From Glycomyces salinus (lineage in GTDB: Bacteria; Actinomycetota; Actinomycetes; Mycobacteriales; Micromonosporaceae), in NCBI RefSeq assembly GCF_016428645.1, contig NZ_JAELXW010000020.1, positions 56,657 through 120,656 of the forward strand: DNA of 64,000 bases, in the 5' to 3' direction. This document shows positions 32,432-41,753 of this stretch, piece by piece. Position 1 is the stretch's first letter. Every line of letters starts with the position of its first letter. A program made the translations under genes and the position numbers. Below the pieces are notes generated by a model that saw nothing but the letters and a program-made list of their open reading frames with translations, did not search any database and had not been told where the DNA came from.

Positions 32432-32487
32432 GGCAAGTAAGCCTATTCCAAATGTGGCTCGATCGGTCGACATGGCAAGAGAGCCTA
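32429..32487 (-). repeat. Duplicated 17-bp segment spanning two possible start codons
   Basis: CATGGCAAGTAAGCCTA (32429-32445) and CATGGCAAGAGAGCCTA (32471-32487) match at 15 of 17 positions, 42 bp apart. On the minus strand each carries an in-frame ATG for the ROK regulator; the upstream copy also contains the TAG stop of the glutamate dehydrogenase. Confidence 0.7.
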
Positions 32488-35400
32488 GTCGAACTCGGGC
32501 TCGACCAGACCGCGGATCTGGCGAAGCGCCACAGAAAGGACCGCGAGCTTCTCCTCGGAGCGCTCGGCCTCCTCGGCGGCGGCGTGGATCCGGTCGATCT
32601 CGTCGCGGTTGCGCTCGTACCAGGTCTCGACCTGCTCGTCGGGCGAGGCGCCGGACTCGGTCTGGATCGCGGCGGTGGTCAGGGCCGCCATCGCGCCGTA
32701 CAGGTCGTAACGCAGGGCCGAGCGGGCCAGGGTCTGCCAGCGGTTGCGCCTGGGCAGCGCCGATATCTGGTTGAGGATCTCGTCGAGGTGGATCTTCGCG
32801 GCGATCCCGTAGTAGACCTTGGCGGTCTCGTCCAGGCCGTGACCGAGGACGCGCGCGCACTCGACGATGTCGACCAGACCGAACCCGAAGATCGGGGCCG
32901 AGACGTCGACCGCGAGCGCGGCCGGGACGCCCTGCTCGGCGAGCTGGGCGCAGAAGTTCTCGAAGCCGATCGCCTCGGACTCGGTGAGCAGCCGCGGCAG
33001 TTCGGGCTTGAGGGCGGTCAGGCCGGGCCGGAGCCGCTCGATCTCGCCGGCCACGTCGAGTGGGCCCCGCCGGTGCTGGAGGATCCAGCGGACGCCGCGG
33101 TCCAGCAGGCGGCGGGTGACCAGCAGGGCCGAGACCTGCGCCGACTGCGGGATGCGGTTGTCGAGCTCCTCGATGCGCCGCCACAGCTCGGGCAGGCCGA
33201 ACGAGTCGCGGATGACCACGTAGGCGCGGATGACCTCGACGACGTCGGCGTTGGTCTCGTCGGAGATGCGGAACAGGAAGGTCGTGCCGCCGCGGTTGAC
33301 CGCCTCGCCGACCACGGCGGTGGTGACGATCTCGCGGCGCAGCGGGTGGCCGTCCATGAGGTCGGCGTAGTCCTGGCGCAGCGGGGCCGGGAAGTAGTCG
33401 CGCAGTACCGGCTCGGTCCACGCCTCGTCGGGGAGCCCGGAGTCGAGAACGGCGCGCTTGGCCCAGATCTTGACGTAGGACAGCAGCACCGACAGCTCGG
33501 GCTCGGTCAGGCCGGCCCCGGCGGCGGTGCGTTCGCGCAGCTGCTTGTCGCCGGGCAGGCCCTCGATCTCGCGGTCGAGGCCGACGACCTTCTCCAGGTG
33601 CTTCATCAGCCGGATGTGGACCGGGAGGAGCCGCTGGTTGAGCTTGGAGGCGTTGGCCAGGGCCATGTTCTGGCCGTAGTTGTCGTCCAGGACCGCCTCG
33701 GCGACCGAGTCGGCCATGTCCATGAACAGGCGGTCGCGGCTTTCGGAGTCGATCCGGCCGGACAGGGCCGCCGAGCGCAGGAGGATCTTGATGTTGACCT
33801 CGTGGTCGGAGGTGTCGACGCCGGCCGAGTTGTCGATGAAGTCGGTGTTGATCTCGCCGCCCTTCTGGGCGAACTCGATGCGGCCCAGCTGGGTGAAGCC
33901 GAGGTTGCCGCCCTCGCCGACGACCTTGCAGCGCAGGTCGGCGCCGTCGACTCGGACGGCGTCGTTGGCCTTGTCGCCGGCGGCGGCGTCGGTCTCGGTC
34001 GATGCCTTCACGTAGGTCCCGATGCCGCCGTTCCACAGCAGGTCGACCGGGGCGGCCAAGATCGCGCGGATCAGCTCGGGCGGGGTGAGCTCCTTGATGT
34101 CGTCCTCGATGCCGAGCGCGGCGCGGACCTCCTGCGAGACCGGGATGGACTTGACCGAGCGTTCCCACACGCCGCCCCCGGCGGAGATGAGCTCCGGGTC
34201 GTAGTCGGTCCAGGTCGAGCGCGGCAGCTCGAACAGGCGCCGCCGCTCGGCGAACGAGGTCGCCGCGTCCGGGTCGGGGTCGATGAAGATGTGCAGGTGG
34301 TTGAAGGCCGCGACCAGGCGGATGTGCTCGCTCAGCAGCATCCCGTTGCCGAAGACGTCGCCGGACATGTCGCCGATGCCCACGACGGTGAAGTCCTGGG
34401 ACTGGGTGTCGACGCCCATCCCCCTGAAGTGCCGCTTGACCGACTCCCACGCGCCACGGGCGGTGATGCCCATCTTCTTGTGGTCGTAGCCGACCGAGCC
34501 GCCGGAGGCGAAGGCGTCGCCGAGCCAGAAGCCGTAGTCGGCGGCGACCTCGTTGGCGATGTCGGAGAAGGTCGCGGTGCCCTTGTCGGCGGCCACGACC
34601 AGGTAGGGGTCGTCGCCGTCGTGGCGGACGACCTCGGGCGGGGGCACGACGTTGTTGGCCGCGTCGCGGTTGTCGGTGATGTCGAGCAGGGACGAGATGA
34701 ACTCCCGGTACCGCCGCACGCCCTCCTCGCGGAAGGCGGCCCGGTCGGGGAAGTCGGTGCGCCCCAGCACGAACCCGCCCTTGGCGCCGACCGGGGAGAT
34801 CACGGTGTTCTTGACCTCCTGGGCCTTGACCAGGCCGAGGATCTCGGTGCGGAAGTCCTCGCGGCGGTCGGACCAGCGCAGGCCGCCGCGGGCGACCTTG
34901 CCGTAGCGCATGTGGACGCCCTCGAAGTGGGGCGAGTAGACCCAGACCTCGAACATCGGGCGGGGCCGGGGCAGGAAGTCGAGTTCGCGGGCGTCGAATT
35001 TGAACGACACGTACTCCTTGGGGCGGCCCGAGGGCGCCTTCTGGAAGTACGAGGTGCGCAGCGTCGACCGGATCAGGGTCAGGAACGCCCGCAGGATGCG
35101 GTCGGCGTCCAGGCTGGGGACCTCGGCCAGCTCCTCGGCCAGGGCCTTGTCGATGCGCTCGACGGCGGTGGCGCGGTCGTCGCCGACGCGCGGGTCGAAG
35201 CGGGCCTCGAACAGCCACACCAGGTTCCCGGCGATCTCGGGGTAGTCGCACAGGGTGTCGGCGATGAAGTCCTGGGAGAACACGAAGCCGGCCTGCCGCA
35301 GGTACTTCGACAGGGCCCGCAGCACCACCACCTGCCGCCAGGTGAGCCCGGCCTGGAGGACCAGCTCGTTGAACCGGTCCGAGGCCGCCTCGCCCGACCA

Positions 35401-37404
35401 GGCGGCGCGGAAGGCGTTCTCGAAGCGCACCCGCATCTGCGGGACCGCCTCGGCGGCGCGGCCCGGCAGCTTCAACCCGAAGTCGTGCAGGAAGATCTGG
35501 CCGTCGGCGCGGTCGATGTGGTACGGACGCTCCTCGCCGACCATGACGCCGAGGCACTTGAGGACAGGCAGCGCCTCGGAGAGCCCGATCGGGCTCTCGA
35601 ACGAGTAGATCTTGAAGTGGACGTCGGTGTTGTCGCCGCCGCGGCGGAACAGCTGGAGCTCCATGTCGCTGGTCTCGTGGAGCATCTCGAGCCTGGCGAT
35701 GTCCTTGGCCGCGTCGATCGGGGAGTGCTCGGCCTTGTAGGCGGCCGGGAATCCGTCCACGTAGGAGCGGTAAAGGGTCCGTGCCTGGCCCTCGCCGACG
35801 TGGTGGTCCAGTTGCAGGGCCAGGTCGGCGTCCCAGGACCTGGTGGCCTCGGCCAGTTCGGCCTGGATGCTCTGGACGTCGACCGGTTCGGCGTCGACGT
35901 AGGGGTCGATGCGGATGACGAAGTGCAGCCGGGCCAGGACCGACTCGGTCACCCGGGTGTCGTAGTCGACGCCGATGCCGCCGAGCCGCCGGTAGAGGAT
36001 GTCCTGGATCTTGAGCCGGTTCTCGGTGTTGAACCGGTCGCGCGGCAGGTAGACCAGGCACGAGTAGAAGCGGCCGTAGACGTCGCGGCGCAGGAACAGG
36101 CGCAGTCGGCGCCGCCCGGCCAGGCGCAGCACGCCCATGGCGGTCTCGAACAGGTCGTCGGTGCGGGCCTGGAACAGCTCGTCTCTCGGGTAGGTCTCCA
36201 GGGCCGTGACCAGGTCCTTGCCCGAGTGGGAGGAGCGGGTGACGCCGGAGCGGTCCAGGACTTCGGCGACCTTGCGCTTGACCACCGGCAGGTCGGTGAC
36301 GCTCGAGAGGTAGGCCGCGGAGGTGAACAGGCCGAGGAAGCGCAGCTCGCCGTCGGGTTCGCCGTTCTCGTCGAAGGTCTTGACGCCGATGTAGTCCATG
36401 AAGGAGGTGCGGTGGACCGTGGAGCGGGCGTTGGACTTGGTGATCACCAGCAGCCGCCTGGTGCCGATCTGGCCGCGGGCGTCGGCGTTGAACGTCGTCA
36501 GCGGCCGCGGCGCGAGCGGGGCCTTGCGCAGCAGGCCCAGTCCGGTCTCCTCGACCGGCGTCAGGGCCTTGTCGTCGCCGGTTCCGGTGAGCTTGTAGCG
36601 GCGGAAGCCCAGGAACGTGAACCGGTCGTCGGCCAGCCAGCGCAGGAGCTCGACGGTGTCGTCGATGTCCTTGTCGGGGACCGGCAGCCCGGTCTCGGCG
36701 GCGAGGTCGTCGGCGATCTCGAGGGCCTTGCCGCGCATGGCCTGCCAGTCTGAGACGCACACGCTCACGTCGTCGAGGACGGAATGGATCTCCGCTTCGA
36801 GCGCGGTCAGGAAGTCCGGGTCGGTCACGCGCTGGAGTTCGATGTGCATCCAGGACTCGGCGGCGACGGCCCCGGAGTCGTCGTTCCGGTCGGCGGGGAC
36901 CTGTTCGAGGGTGCCGTCCTCGGCGCGAGCGACCGGCACGATCGGGTGTACGAACACGTTGATGTCGATGGCGTGCTTGCTGAACACGCCGGTGAGGGAG
37001 TCGACCAGGAACGGGGCGTCGTCGCACACGATGTCGACCCGGGTGCCCGAGGCGGCGTCGGGGCCCTCGGCGTCCTCGGGGCAGTCGACCTCCAGGCACA
37101 CCTCGCCGGGTTTGCGGTTCGCGGCGAGACGGCGGTGGTGGTCGGTCGTGTCGATCAGCTGCTGGGCGCTGCGGCCGACGATGTCGTCGTCGGAGACCAG
37201 GCTCCAATACAACTCGACGAGCCGCGCGAGGGATTCGTCGGACCCTGCCAGACCGGCCGCTTCGGTCAGGAGTTCCTCCCGGTCGGGGAGGGTTTCGCGG
37301 AACTCTTCGTCACCGATGAACGCCAACACGTCTCGTCTCCAGGTCGAATCGACTCGGCCCACGTCCTTGTGAACCGCCTCCAGGCTAAATCCTACGGGCC
37401 TCAC
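32485..37404 (-). CDS. gdh: NAD-specific glutamate dehydrogenase, 180-kDa class
   Basis: A 1639-residue enzyme converting L-glutamate to 2-oxoglutarate and ammonia with NAD+. The ~700-residue N-terminal half holds ACT-like regulatory modules; the dehydrogenase core is central (GKVARGGLRWSDRREDFRTE, VSPVGAKGGFVLGRTDFPD with the catalytic-type Lys near residue 870, and GDMSGDVFGNGML nucleotide-binding turn); a helical C-terminal domain follows. Length fits the large actinobacterial/proteobacterial class. The GTG at 37404 has GGAG 5 nt upstream; a GTG at 37362 is an alternative. Likely allosterically controlled by amino acids. Confidence 0.95.
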   Translation of the reverse strand: MRPVGFSLEAVHKDVGRVDSTWRRDVLAFIGDEEFRETLPDREELLTEAAGLAGSDESLARLVELYWSLVSDDDIVGRSAQQLIDTTDHHRRLAANRKPGEVCLEVDCPEDAEGPDAASGTRVDIVCDDAPFLVDSLTGVFSKHAIDINVFVHPIVPVARAEDGTLEQVPADRNDDSGAVAAESWMHIELQRVTDPDFLTALEAEIHSVLDDVSVCVSDWQAMRGKALEIADDLAAETGLPVPDKDIDDTVELLRWLADDRFTFLGFRRYKLTGTGDDKALTPVEETGLGLLRKAPLAPRPLTTFNADARGQIGTRRLLVITKSNARSTVHRTSFMDYIGVKTFDENGEPDGELRFLGLFTSAAYLSSVTDLPVVKRKVAEVLDRSGVTRSSHSGKDLVTALETYPRDELFQARTDDLFETAMGVLRLAGRRRLRLFLRRDVYGRFYSCLVYLPRDRFNTENRLKIQDILYRRLGGIGVDYDTRVTESVLARLHFVIRIDPYVDAEPVDVQSIQAELAEATRSWDADLALQLDHHVGEGQARTLYRSYVDGFPAAYKAEHSPIDAAKDIARLEMLHETSDMELQLFRRGGDNTDVHFKIYSFESPIGLSEALPVLKCLGVMVGEERPYHIDRADGQIFLHDFGLKLPGRAAEAVPQMRVRFENAFRAAWSGEAASDRFNELVLQAGLTWRQVVVLRALSKYLRQAGFVFSQDFIADTLCDYPEIAGNLVWLFEARFDPRVGDDRATAVERIDKALAEELAEVPSLDADRILRAFLTLIRSTLRTSYFQKAPSGRPKEYVSFKFDARELDFLPRPRPMFEVWVYSPHFEGVHMRYGKVARGGLRWSDRREDFRTEILGLVKAQEVKNTVISPVGAKGGFVLGRTDFPDRAAFREEGVRRYREFISSLLDITDNRDAANNVVPPPEVVRHDGDDPYLVVAADKGTATFSDIANEVAADYGFWLGDAFASGGSVGYDHKKMGITARGAWESVKRHFRGMGVDTQSQDFTVVGIGDMSGDVFGNGMLLSEHIRLVAAFNHLHIFIDPDPDAATSFAERRRLFELPRSTWTDYDPELISAGGGVWERSVKSIPVSQEVRAALGIEDDIKELTPPELIRAILAAPVDLLWNGGIGTYVKASTETDAAAGDKANDAVRVDGADLRCKVVGEGGNLGFTQLGRIEFAQKGGEINTDFIDNSAGVDTSDHEVNIKILLRSAALSGRIDSESRDRLFMDMADSVAEAVLDDNYGQNMALANASKLNQRLLPVHIRLMKHLEKVVGLDREIEGLPGDKQLRERTAAGAGLTEPELSVLLSYVKIWAKRAVLDSGLPDEAWTEPVLRDYFPAPLRQDYADLMDGHPLRREIVTTAVVGEAVNRGGTTFLFRISDETNADVVEVIRAYVVIRDSFGLPELWRRIEELDNRIPQSAQVSALLVTRRLLDRGVRWILQHRRGPLDVAGEIERLRPGLTALKPELPRLLTESEAIGFENFCAQLAEQGVPAALAVDVSAPIFGFGLVDIVECARVLGHGLDETAKVYYGIAAKIHLDEILNQISALPRRNRWQTLARSALRYDLYGAMAALTTAAIQTESGASPDEQVETWYERNRDEIDRIHAAAEEAERSEEKLAVLSVALRQIRGLVEPEFD

Positions 37405-37491
37405 GCGTCTCCGGGGTTACAGCGAAGTGCCGGGACCGACTGTAGAGTGAGTGATCAAGGAAACCATCCCCCGAACGTGAAGGCGACCGCC

Positions 37492-38109
37492 ATGACCCCG
37501 CTCTTGTGGATCGTGCTCATCGCCCTGCTCGTGGTCGCGGCCTGGTGGCTGTGGCGGCGCAGCAGGCAACTCCGGGAGGAGGCCGCTCCGGCCGAGCCGG
37601 GTCCGCCGACCGATCCCTTCGCCGACGCAGACAGCGACGTCCTGCGGGGCGACCCGCGCCGCGTCAAGGCCGGCGACCTGGTCGAGGCCTACGGCAAGAC
37701 CCTCGCGGTGCGAGGCTCGCTGCGCCTCAAGGAGGGCGGCTACTCCTGGGCCGAGCACTTCCTGGACACCGGGGCCGGCGTCAAGCGGTGGCTGTCGGTC
37801 GAGGCCGACCCCGACCTCGAACTGGTGCTGTGGGAAGAGGTCCCCGGTACCGACCTGCGGCCCGGCCCGCGCGAGCTGAGCCTGGAGGGCGTCTCCTACC
37901 GTTCCCACGAGGAGGGCACGGCCCGCTACACCAGCGAGGCCACCACGGGGCTGGACCCGACCGGCTCGGTCCGCTACCACGACTACGAGGGCCCCGACGG
38001 GCAGTGGCTGTCCTTCGAGTCCTTCGGCGACGGCGGCAAGTGGGAGTTGGCGAAGGGTCTTACCCTGGACCGGAATCAGATCACCATCTACCACCAGAAC
38101 GAATCTTGA
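37492..38109 (+). CDS. DUF4178 membrane-anchored protein
   Basis: A 205-residue protein: N-terminal membrane helix (residues 3-20, PLLWIVLIALLVVAAWWL), an Arg- then Pro-rich linker, and a beta-rich DUF4178 domain (GSLRLKEGGYSWAEHFLD; LELVLWEEV; SYRSHEEGTARY). First gene of a five-gene operon with DUF2617, DUF4247, DUF350 and an aminopropyltransferase. ATG 37492 is used; an in-frame GTG at 37477 is possible. Related DUF4178-DUF350-aminopropyltransferase sets have been linked to envelope stress by comparative genomics; biochemical function is unknown. Confidence 0.87.
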   Translation: MTPLLWIVLIALLVVAAWWLWRRSRQLREEAAPAEPGPPTDPFADADSDVLRGDPRRVKAGDLVEAYGKTLAVRGSLRLKEGGYSWAEHFLDTGAGVKRWLSVEADPDLELVLWEEVPGTDLRPGPRELSLEGVSYRSHEEGTARYTSEATTGLDPTGSVRYHDYEGPDGQWLSFESFGDGGKWELAKGLTLDRNQITIYHQNES

Positions 38110-38606
38110 TCACCTCGCTGGCGATCCCCTACGTCGACGTGTCGGCAGGGTCCTTGACCTTCCGCCCCGACGCTCCCTCCATGCCCGTCCTCGACCGCCT
38201 CGAGCGCGACGCGGGTCCGCTGCGGTTGTCGCTGCGCCTGCTGGGCGCCAGCCACCAGGCGGTGGTGGCCACGCCCGACGGGCTCATCGCCGAGACCCTC
38301 GCCTACCGGGACGGCCTCGGTCCCGACCTGCCCGACGAGTTCAACCAGCGGGTCGGTTCCTGGCGGCACCGGTACACGTGCGCCGTCGAGGAGCTGACCG
38401 TTCCCGAACTGCGCGGCCGGGTCCGGGACCTGCGCGCCCGGTCCGAATCCGAGTATCTCCTCATGGGCGTCTTCGGCGACCGGCCGGACGCGGTCACGGC
38501 CCTCGAGATCGTCGGCACCGAGCCGCTGACCTGGCGGACCGTCCACACCTACCCCCAGCACGGGCAGGTCGTCACCACCACCGGCGGTGTCGAACCCGTA
38601 GGCTGA
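38106..38606 (+). CDS. DUF2617 protein
   Basis: A 166-residue soluble protein. The TTG start overlaps the stop of the DUF4178 gene (TTGA), so translation is coupled. Family features: SLAIPYVDVSAGSLTFRPD at the start, LSLRLLGASHQAV, and a central LAYRDGLGPDLPDEF. No catalytic motif is known to me. It is always read here as part of the DUF4178-aminopropyltransferase operon. Confidence 0.85.
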   Translation: MITSLAIPYVDVSAGSLTFRPDAPSMPVLDRLERDAGPLRLSLRLLGASHQAVVATPDGLIAETLAYRDGLGPDLPDEFNQRVGSWRHRYTCAVEELTVPELRGRVRDLRARSESEYLLMGVFGDRPDAVTALEIVGTEPLTWRTVHTYPQHGQVVTTTGGVEPVG

Positions 38607-38635
38607 GCACCGATCCCCGAGCCGAAGGACTCCCG

Positions 38636-39109
38636 ATGTACAACGCCCCAGATGACGAGCGGCGACCCCGGCCGCCTCTCCAGAGCGGCCTGAACTGGAA
38701 GCACTGGGCCGCGATCCTGGCGGTCGTCGCCCTCTGCTGCGGCGGATTCGCGTTCACCCGGATCGACTTCAGCAATCCCGAGGACCACATCAAGGGCAAC
38801 TACGAGCGCGCGAGCACCCTCGACGAGGACCGGGGCCGCGCCTACACCTCCACCCTGCCGCCCGCCACCGTGGCCGACCGGATCGACGAGGCCGCGGACG
38901 CGCGCAGCCGGCGTCAGGACGGCGACACCTATTTCCTCCAGTACAAGGACGACATCGTGTCCGTCGAGCCCCACCAGGGCGGATCGAAGATCCTGCTGTT
39001 CGACTACCGCGACGGCTACAACCACTATTCCTCGCATTTCCTGTTGTGGGGCTGGTCGGCCTCCCCGCCCTCACCGTTCCGGGGCGGCGGCCCCGGCAGC
39101 GGCAAATAA
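38636..39109 (+). CDS. DUF4247 membrane-anchored protein
   Basis: A 157-residue protein: Pro-rich cytoplasmic start, one membrane helix (about 25-43, AAILAVVALCCGGFAFT), then an external domain with TYFLQYKDDIVSVEPHQGG and a C-terminal tail rich in Gly, Ser and Pro (SPFRGGGPGSGK), the DUF4247 layout. The ATG at 38636 has GAAGGA upstream. Fourth-from-last gene of the operon; 29 bp follow the DUF2617 stop. Confidence 0.85.
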   Translation: MYNAPDDERRPRPPLQSGLNWKHWAAILAVVALCCGGFAFTRIDFSNPEDHIKGNYERASTLDEDRGRAYTSTLPPATVADRIDEAADARSRRQDGDTYFLQYKDDIVSVEPHQGGSKILLFDYRDGYNHYSSHFLLWGWSASPPSPFRGGGPGSGK

Positions 39110-39136
39110 GCAAGCCCGAACCGAAAGGCAGCCTCA

Positions 39137-39562
39137 ATGTTCGAAGACTTCGGCAACGCCGTGGCCGGTGCCCTGGCCTACAGCGCGATCGGGATCGTCC
39201 TGATGGTGCTCGGCTACTTCATCGTCGACTGGCTCACCCCCGGCAAGCTCGGCGAGCTGATCTGGACCAAACGCAACCGCAACGCCGCGCTCCTGCTGTC
39301 CTCCAACACCCTCGGGGTCGGGCTGATCGTCGTCGGCGCGATCTGGGCCTCCTCGGGGAACCTGGTCGAGGGAGTCGTCTCCACGCTGGTGTTCGGGTTG
39401 ATCGGCCTGGCGGCGATGGCGGTCGCCTTCGTCGTCCTCGACCTGCTCACTCCCGGCAAGCTCGGCGAGATCTGCACTTCCGAGGAACCGCAGCCGGCGG
39501 TCTGGGTCAACTCGGCGATGCACGTCGCCCTGGGCGGGGTCATCGCGATGGCGCTGTCTTGA
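39137..39562 (+). CDS. DUF350 integral membrane protein
   Basis: A 141-residue protein with four membrane helices arranged as two similar halves; each half ends with the repeated motif DxLTPGKLGE (DWLTPGKLGELI near 32-43 and DLLTPGKLGEIC near 101-112). This internal duplication is typical of DUF350 (E. coli YjfL-like). Its stop overlaps the TTG start of the aminopropyltransferase gene. Function unknown; the operon context suggests work at the membrane with the downstream enzyme. Confidence 0.9.
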   Translation: MFEDFGNAVAGALAYSAIGIVLMVLGYFIVDWLTPGKLGELIWTKRNRNAALLLSSNTLGVGLIVVGAIWASSGNLVEGVVSTLVFGLIGLAAMAVAFVVLDLLTPGKLGEICTSEEPQPAVWVNSAMHVALGGVIAMALS

Positions 39563-41133
39563 GCTCGCAGGCCGCCACGGTCGAGCGGACGCCTCGAAGC
39601 GTCCGCGCGGCCCGTGCCGGACTGCTGGCGACGGTGTTCGTCGTCGCCGCCTGCGGGCTGGTCTACGAGCTGGCGCTGATCACGCTCGGCTCGTACCTGG
39701 TCGGCAACACCGCCACACAGGCGTCGATCGTGCTGGCGGTCATGGTGTTCGCCATGGGCCTGGGCGCGTTGGCGGCCAAGCCGCTGCAGCGGCGTCCGGC
39801 GCTGGCGTTCGCCGTCGTCGAGCTGGCGCTGGCGGTGCTGGGCGGGTTCAGCGTGCTGATCCTCTACGCGGCGTTCGCGTGGACCTCGCTCTACAACCTG
39901 CCGCTGGTGGTCATCGCCTTCGCGATCGGGCTGCTGGTGGGCGCGGAGATCCCGCTGCTGATGGAGCTGCTCCAGCGCATCCGGACGCAGGCGGCCGGGT
40001 CGGCGGTGGCGGATCTGAACGCCGCCGACTACCTGGGCGGGCTTATCGGCGGCCTGGCGTTCCCGTTCGTTCTGCTGCCGGTGTTCGGCCAGATCCAGGG
40101 CGCGCTGCTGGTCGGGGCGGTCAACGCGGTGGCGGGGATCGTGCTGGTGTTCACCGTCTTCCGCCCGGATCTGTCGAAGGCGGGCCGCCAGCTGCTGGCG
40201 GTGGCTGCGGGAGGGATCGCCCTCCTGCTGGCGGTGGCGTTCGTCTACACCGACCGGTTCGAGGTGGCGGCGAGGCAGGCGCTGTACGCCGACCCGATCG
40301 TCTACAGCGAGGACACCCCGTACCAGCAGATAGTGCTGACCGAGTCGGCCGGGCCGTTCGGGGACCAGGACTTCCGGTTGTACCTCAACGGCGACCTCCA
40401 GTTCTCGTCGGTGGACGAGTACCGGTACCACGAGGCGCTGGTCCACCCGGTGATGGACGGCCCCAGGGAGGACGTGCTGGTCCTGGGCGGCGGGGACGCG
40501 CTGGCGGTGCGGGAGATCCTCCGCTACGACGACGTCGAGTCGGTGACGCTGGTGGACCTGGACCCGGCGGTGACCGAGCTGGCGCGCAGCTTCGACGACC
40601 TGGTGGAGCTGAACGGCGGCGCCCTGAGCGACCCGAGGGTCGAGGCGGTCAACGAGGACGCCTTCACGTGGCTGCGGGAGCACTCCGGCGAGTTCGACAC
40701 GATCGTGGTCGACATGCCGGACCCTGACGCGACCGAGACGGCCAAGCTGTACTCGGTCGAGTTCTACGCGATGGCGGCGGCGCACCTGAACGAGACCGGC
40801 CGAATGGTCGTCCAGGGCGGATCGCCGTACTTCGCGCCGAAGACCTATTGGACGATTGCGGCGACGCTGGAAGAGGCCGGGTACGAGCCGGCGCCGTACC
40901 AGGTCTCGGTGCCGTCCTTCGGGGACTGGGGCTTCCTCGCGGTCGGCGCCGACGGGGCGGCCCCGGAGCTGTCGCTGGACGAGACGGTGGGCGACTTCCG
41001 GTCGCTGACTCCCGAACTGCTGGAAGCGGCCCAGGTCTTCCCCCCGGACCGGGCCAGAATGGACATGCGACCGTCGACCCTGATGCACCCGGTGATCCTC
41101 GACCAGGTGCAGTCCGAATGGCGGAACTACTGA
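39559..41133 (+). CDS. speE: Membrane-fused polyamine aminopropyltransferase-like enzyme
   Basis: A 524-residue protein. Residues 1-235 form about seven membrane helices; residues about 250-510 form a spermidine-synthase fold: GDLQFSSVDEYRYHEALVHP, VLVLGGGDALAVREILRY (nucleotide loop), VTLVDLDPAVTELAR and the proton-acceptor region VVDMPDPDATETAKLYSVEF. Spermidine synthases transfer aminopropyl from decarboxylated S-adenosylmethionine to putrescine; membrane-fused forms may have another acceptor. TTG start overlaps the DUF350 stop (TTGA), a second coupled junction in this operon. Its 3' end overlaps a convergent gene by 7 bp. Confidence 0.88.
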   Translation: MSSQAATVERTPRSVRAARAGLLATVFVVAACGLVYELALITLGSYLVGNTATQASIVLAVMVFAMGLGALAAKPLQRRPALAFAVVELALAVLGGFSVLILYAAFAWTSLYNLPLVVIAFAIGLLVGAEIPLLMELLQRIRTQAAGSAVADLNAADYLGGLIGGLAFPFVLLPVFGQIQGALLVGAVNAVAGIVLVFTVFRPDLSKAGRQLLAVAAGGIALLLAVAFVYTDRFEVAARQALYADPIVYSEDTPYQQIVLTESAGPFGDQDFRLYLNGDLQFSSVDEYRYHEALVHPVMDGPREDVLVLGGGDALAVREILRYDDVESVTLVDLDPAVTELARSFDDLVELNGGALSDPRVEAVNEDAFTWLREHSGEFDTIVVDMPDPDATETAKLYSVEFYAMAAAHLNETGRMVVQGGSPYFAPKTYWTIAATLEEAGYEPAPYQVSVPSFGDWGFLAVGADGAAPELSLDETVGDFRSLTPELLEAAQVFPPDRARMDMRPSTLMHPVILDQVQSEWRNY

Positions 41134-41753
41134 GTCGCTAGGCCGTCGTCGACCGCGAGCGCGGCCAGGGCCCGTCCGGCGGTTTCTCGCAGGCGCGGAT
41201 CGGCGGCGAGTTCCCGGTGCGTCACCTCTCTTCCAAGGACCGGCGACAGCAGTCCGAGGGCGACCGACTGGGCTCCGGCCGGGATCGCCCGGCCCTCGCG
41301 GTCGCCGATCACGCCCCAGCGGCCCCGGTACAGCCTCGCCCGGCGCCGCCCGGCCCGCACCGTCACCGGCTCGTAGTTCGGCTCGGTCGCGTCCAGCTCG
41401 CTGATCTGCTCGGCGTCGAGCCAGAGCAGGTGGAAGCGCCGCGGCCGTCCCCCGGCGACCGCGATCGGGGCCCACGGCACGTATCCGGGCCTCGACACGC
41501 ACGCGTGGAAGGCCGGGGCGATCCCGGTCAGTTCGACGACGGACACCGGCACCGCCCAGTTGCCGCCGCCGAACTTCCGGCGCAGCTGCGCGGCCGAGCC
41601 GTTCGAGCCTATGGCCAGGACCGGCCGGCGGCCCGGCTCGTTCCCCACCGGCCTCGGTTCCCAGGCTTCGGCGGTCAGGACGCCGGGCCCTTCGATCGGC
41701 CGGCCGGGATAGGCGGCCGGGTCATCTATCGGCGAGGACTGCATGGGTCTCAT
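41127..41753 (-). CDS. Hypothetical protein with gamma-glutamylcyclotransferase-like features
   Basis: A 208-residue soluble protein. The segment VLAIGSNGSAAQLRRKFG resembles the YGSN substrate loop of gamma-glutamylcyclotransferase (BtrG/AIG2)-like folds, followed by a strand-rich middle (HLLWLDAEQISELDATEPNY) with conserved-looking acidic residues. That relation is a weak pattern match, not proven. It overlaps the DUF998 gene upstream by 32 bp (less if the ATG at 41744 is used) and the aminopropyltransferase 3' end by 7 bp. Confidence 0.6.
   Translation of the reverse strand: MRPMQSSPIDDPAAYPGRPIEGPGVLTAEAWEPRPVGNEPGRRPVLAIGSNGSAAQLRRKFGGGNWAVPVSVVELTGIAPAFHACVSRPGYVPWAPIAVAGGRPRRFHLLWLDAEQISELDATEPNYEPVTVRAGRRRARLYRGRWGVIGDREGRAIPAGAQSVALGLLSPVLGREVTHRELAADPRLRETAGRALAALAVDDGLATQ

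Noticed and set aside
32452..36753. 1433-codon open frame opposite the glutamate dehydrogenase gene
   Set aside because: Long antisense frames are expected in high-GC DNA; its product is repetitive Val/Gly/Asp-rich with no domain, while the other strand encodes a clear enzyme.
31262..37207. Single 1981-codon frame joining the ROK gene to the region above
   Set aside because: Only its last part is the ROK gene; the rest is an out-of-frame reading of the dehydrogenase.
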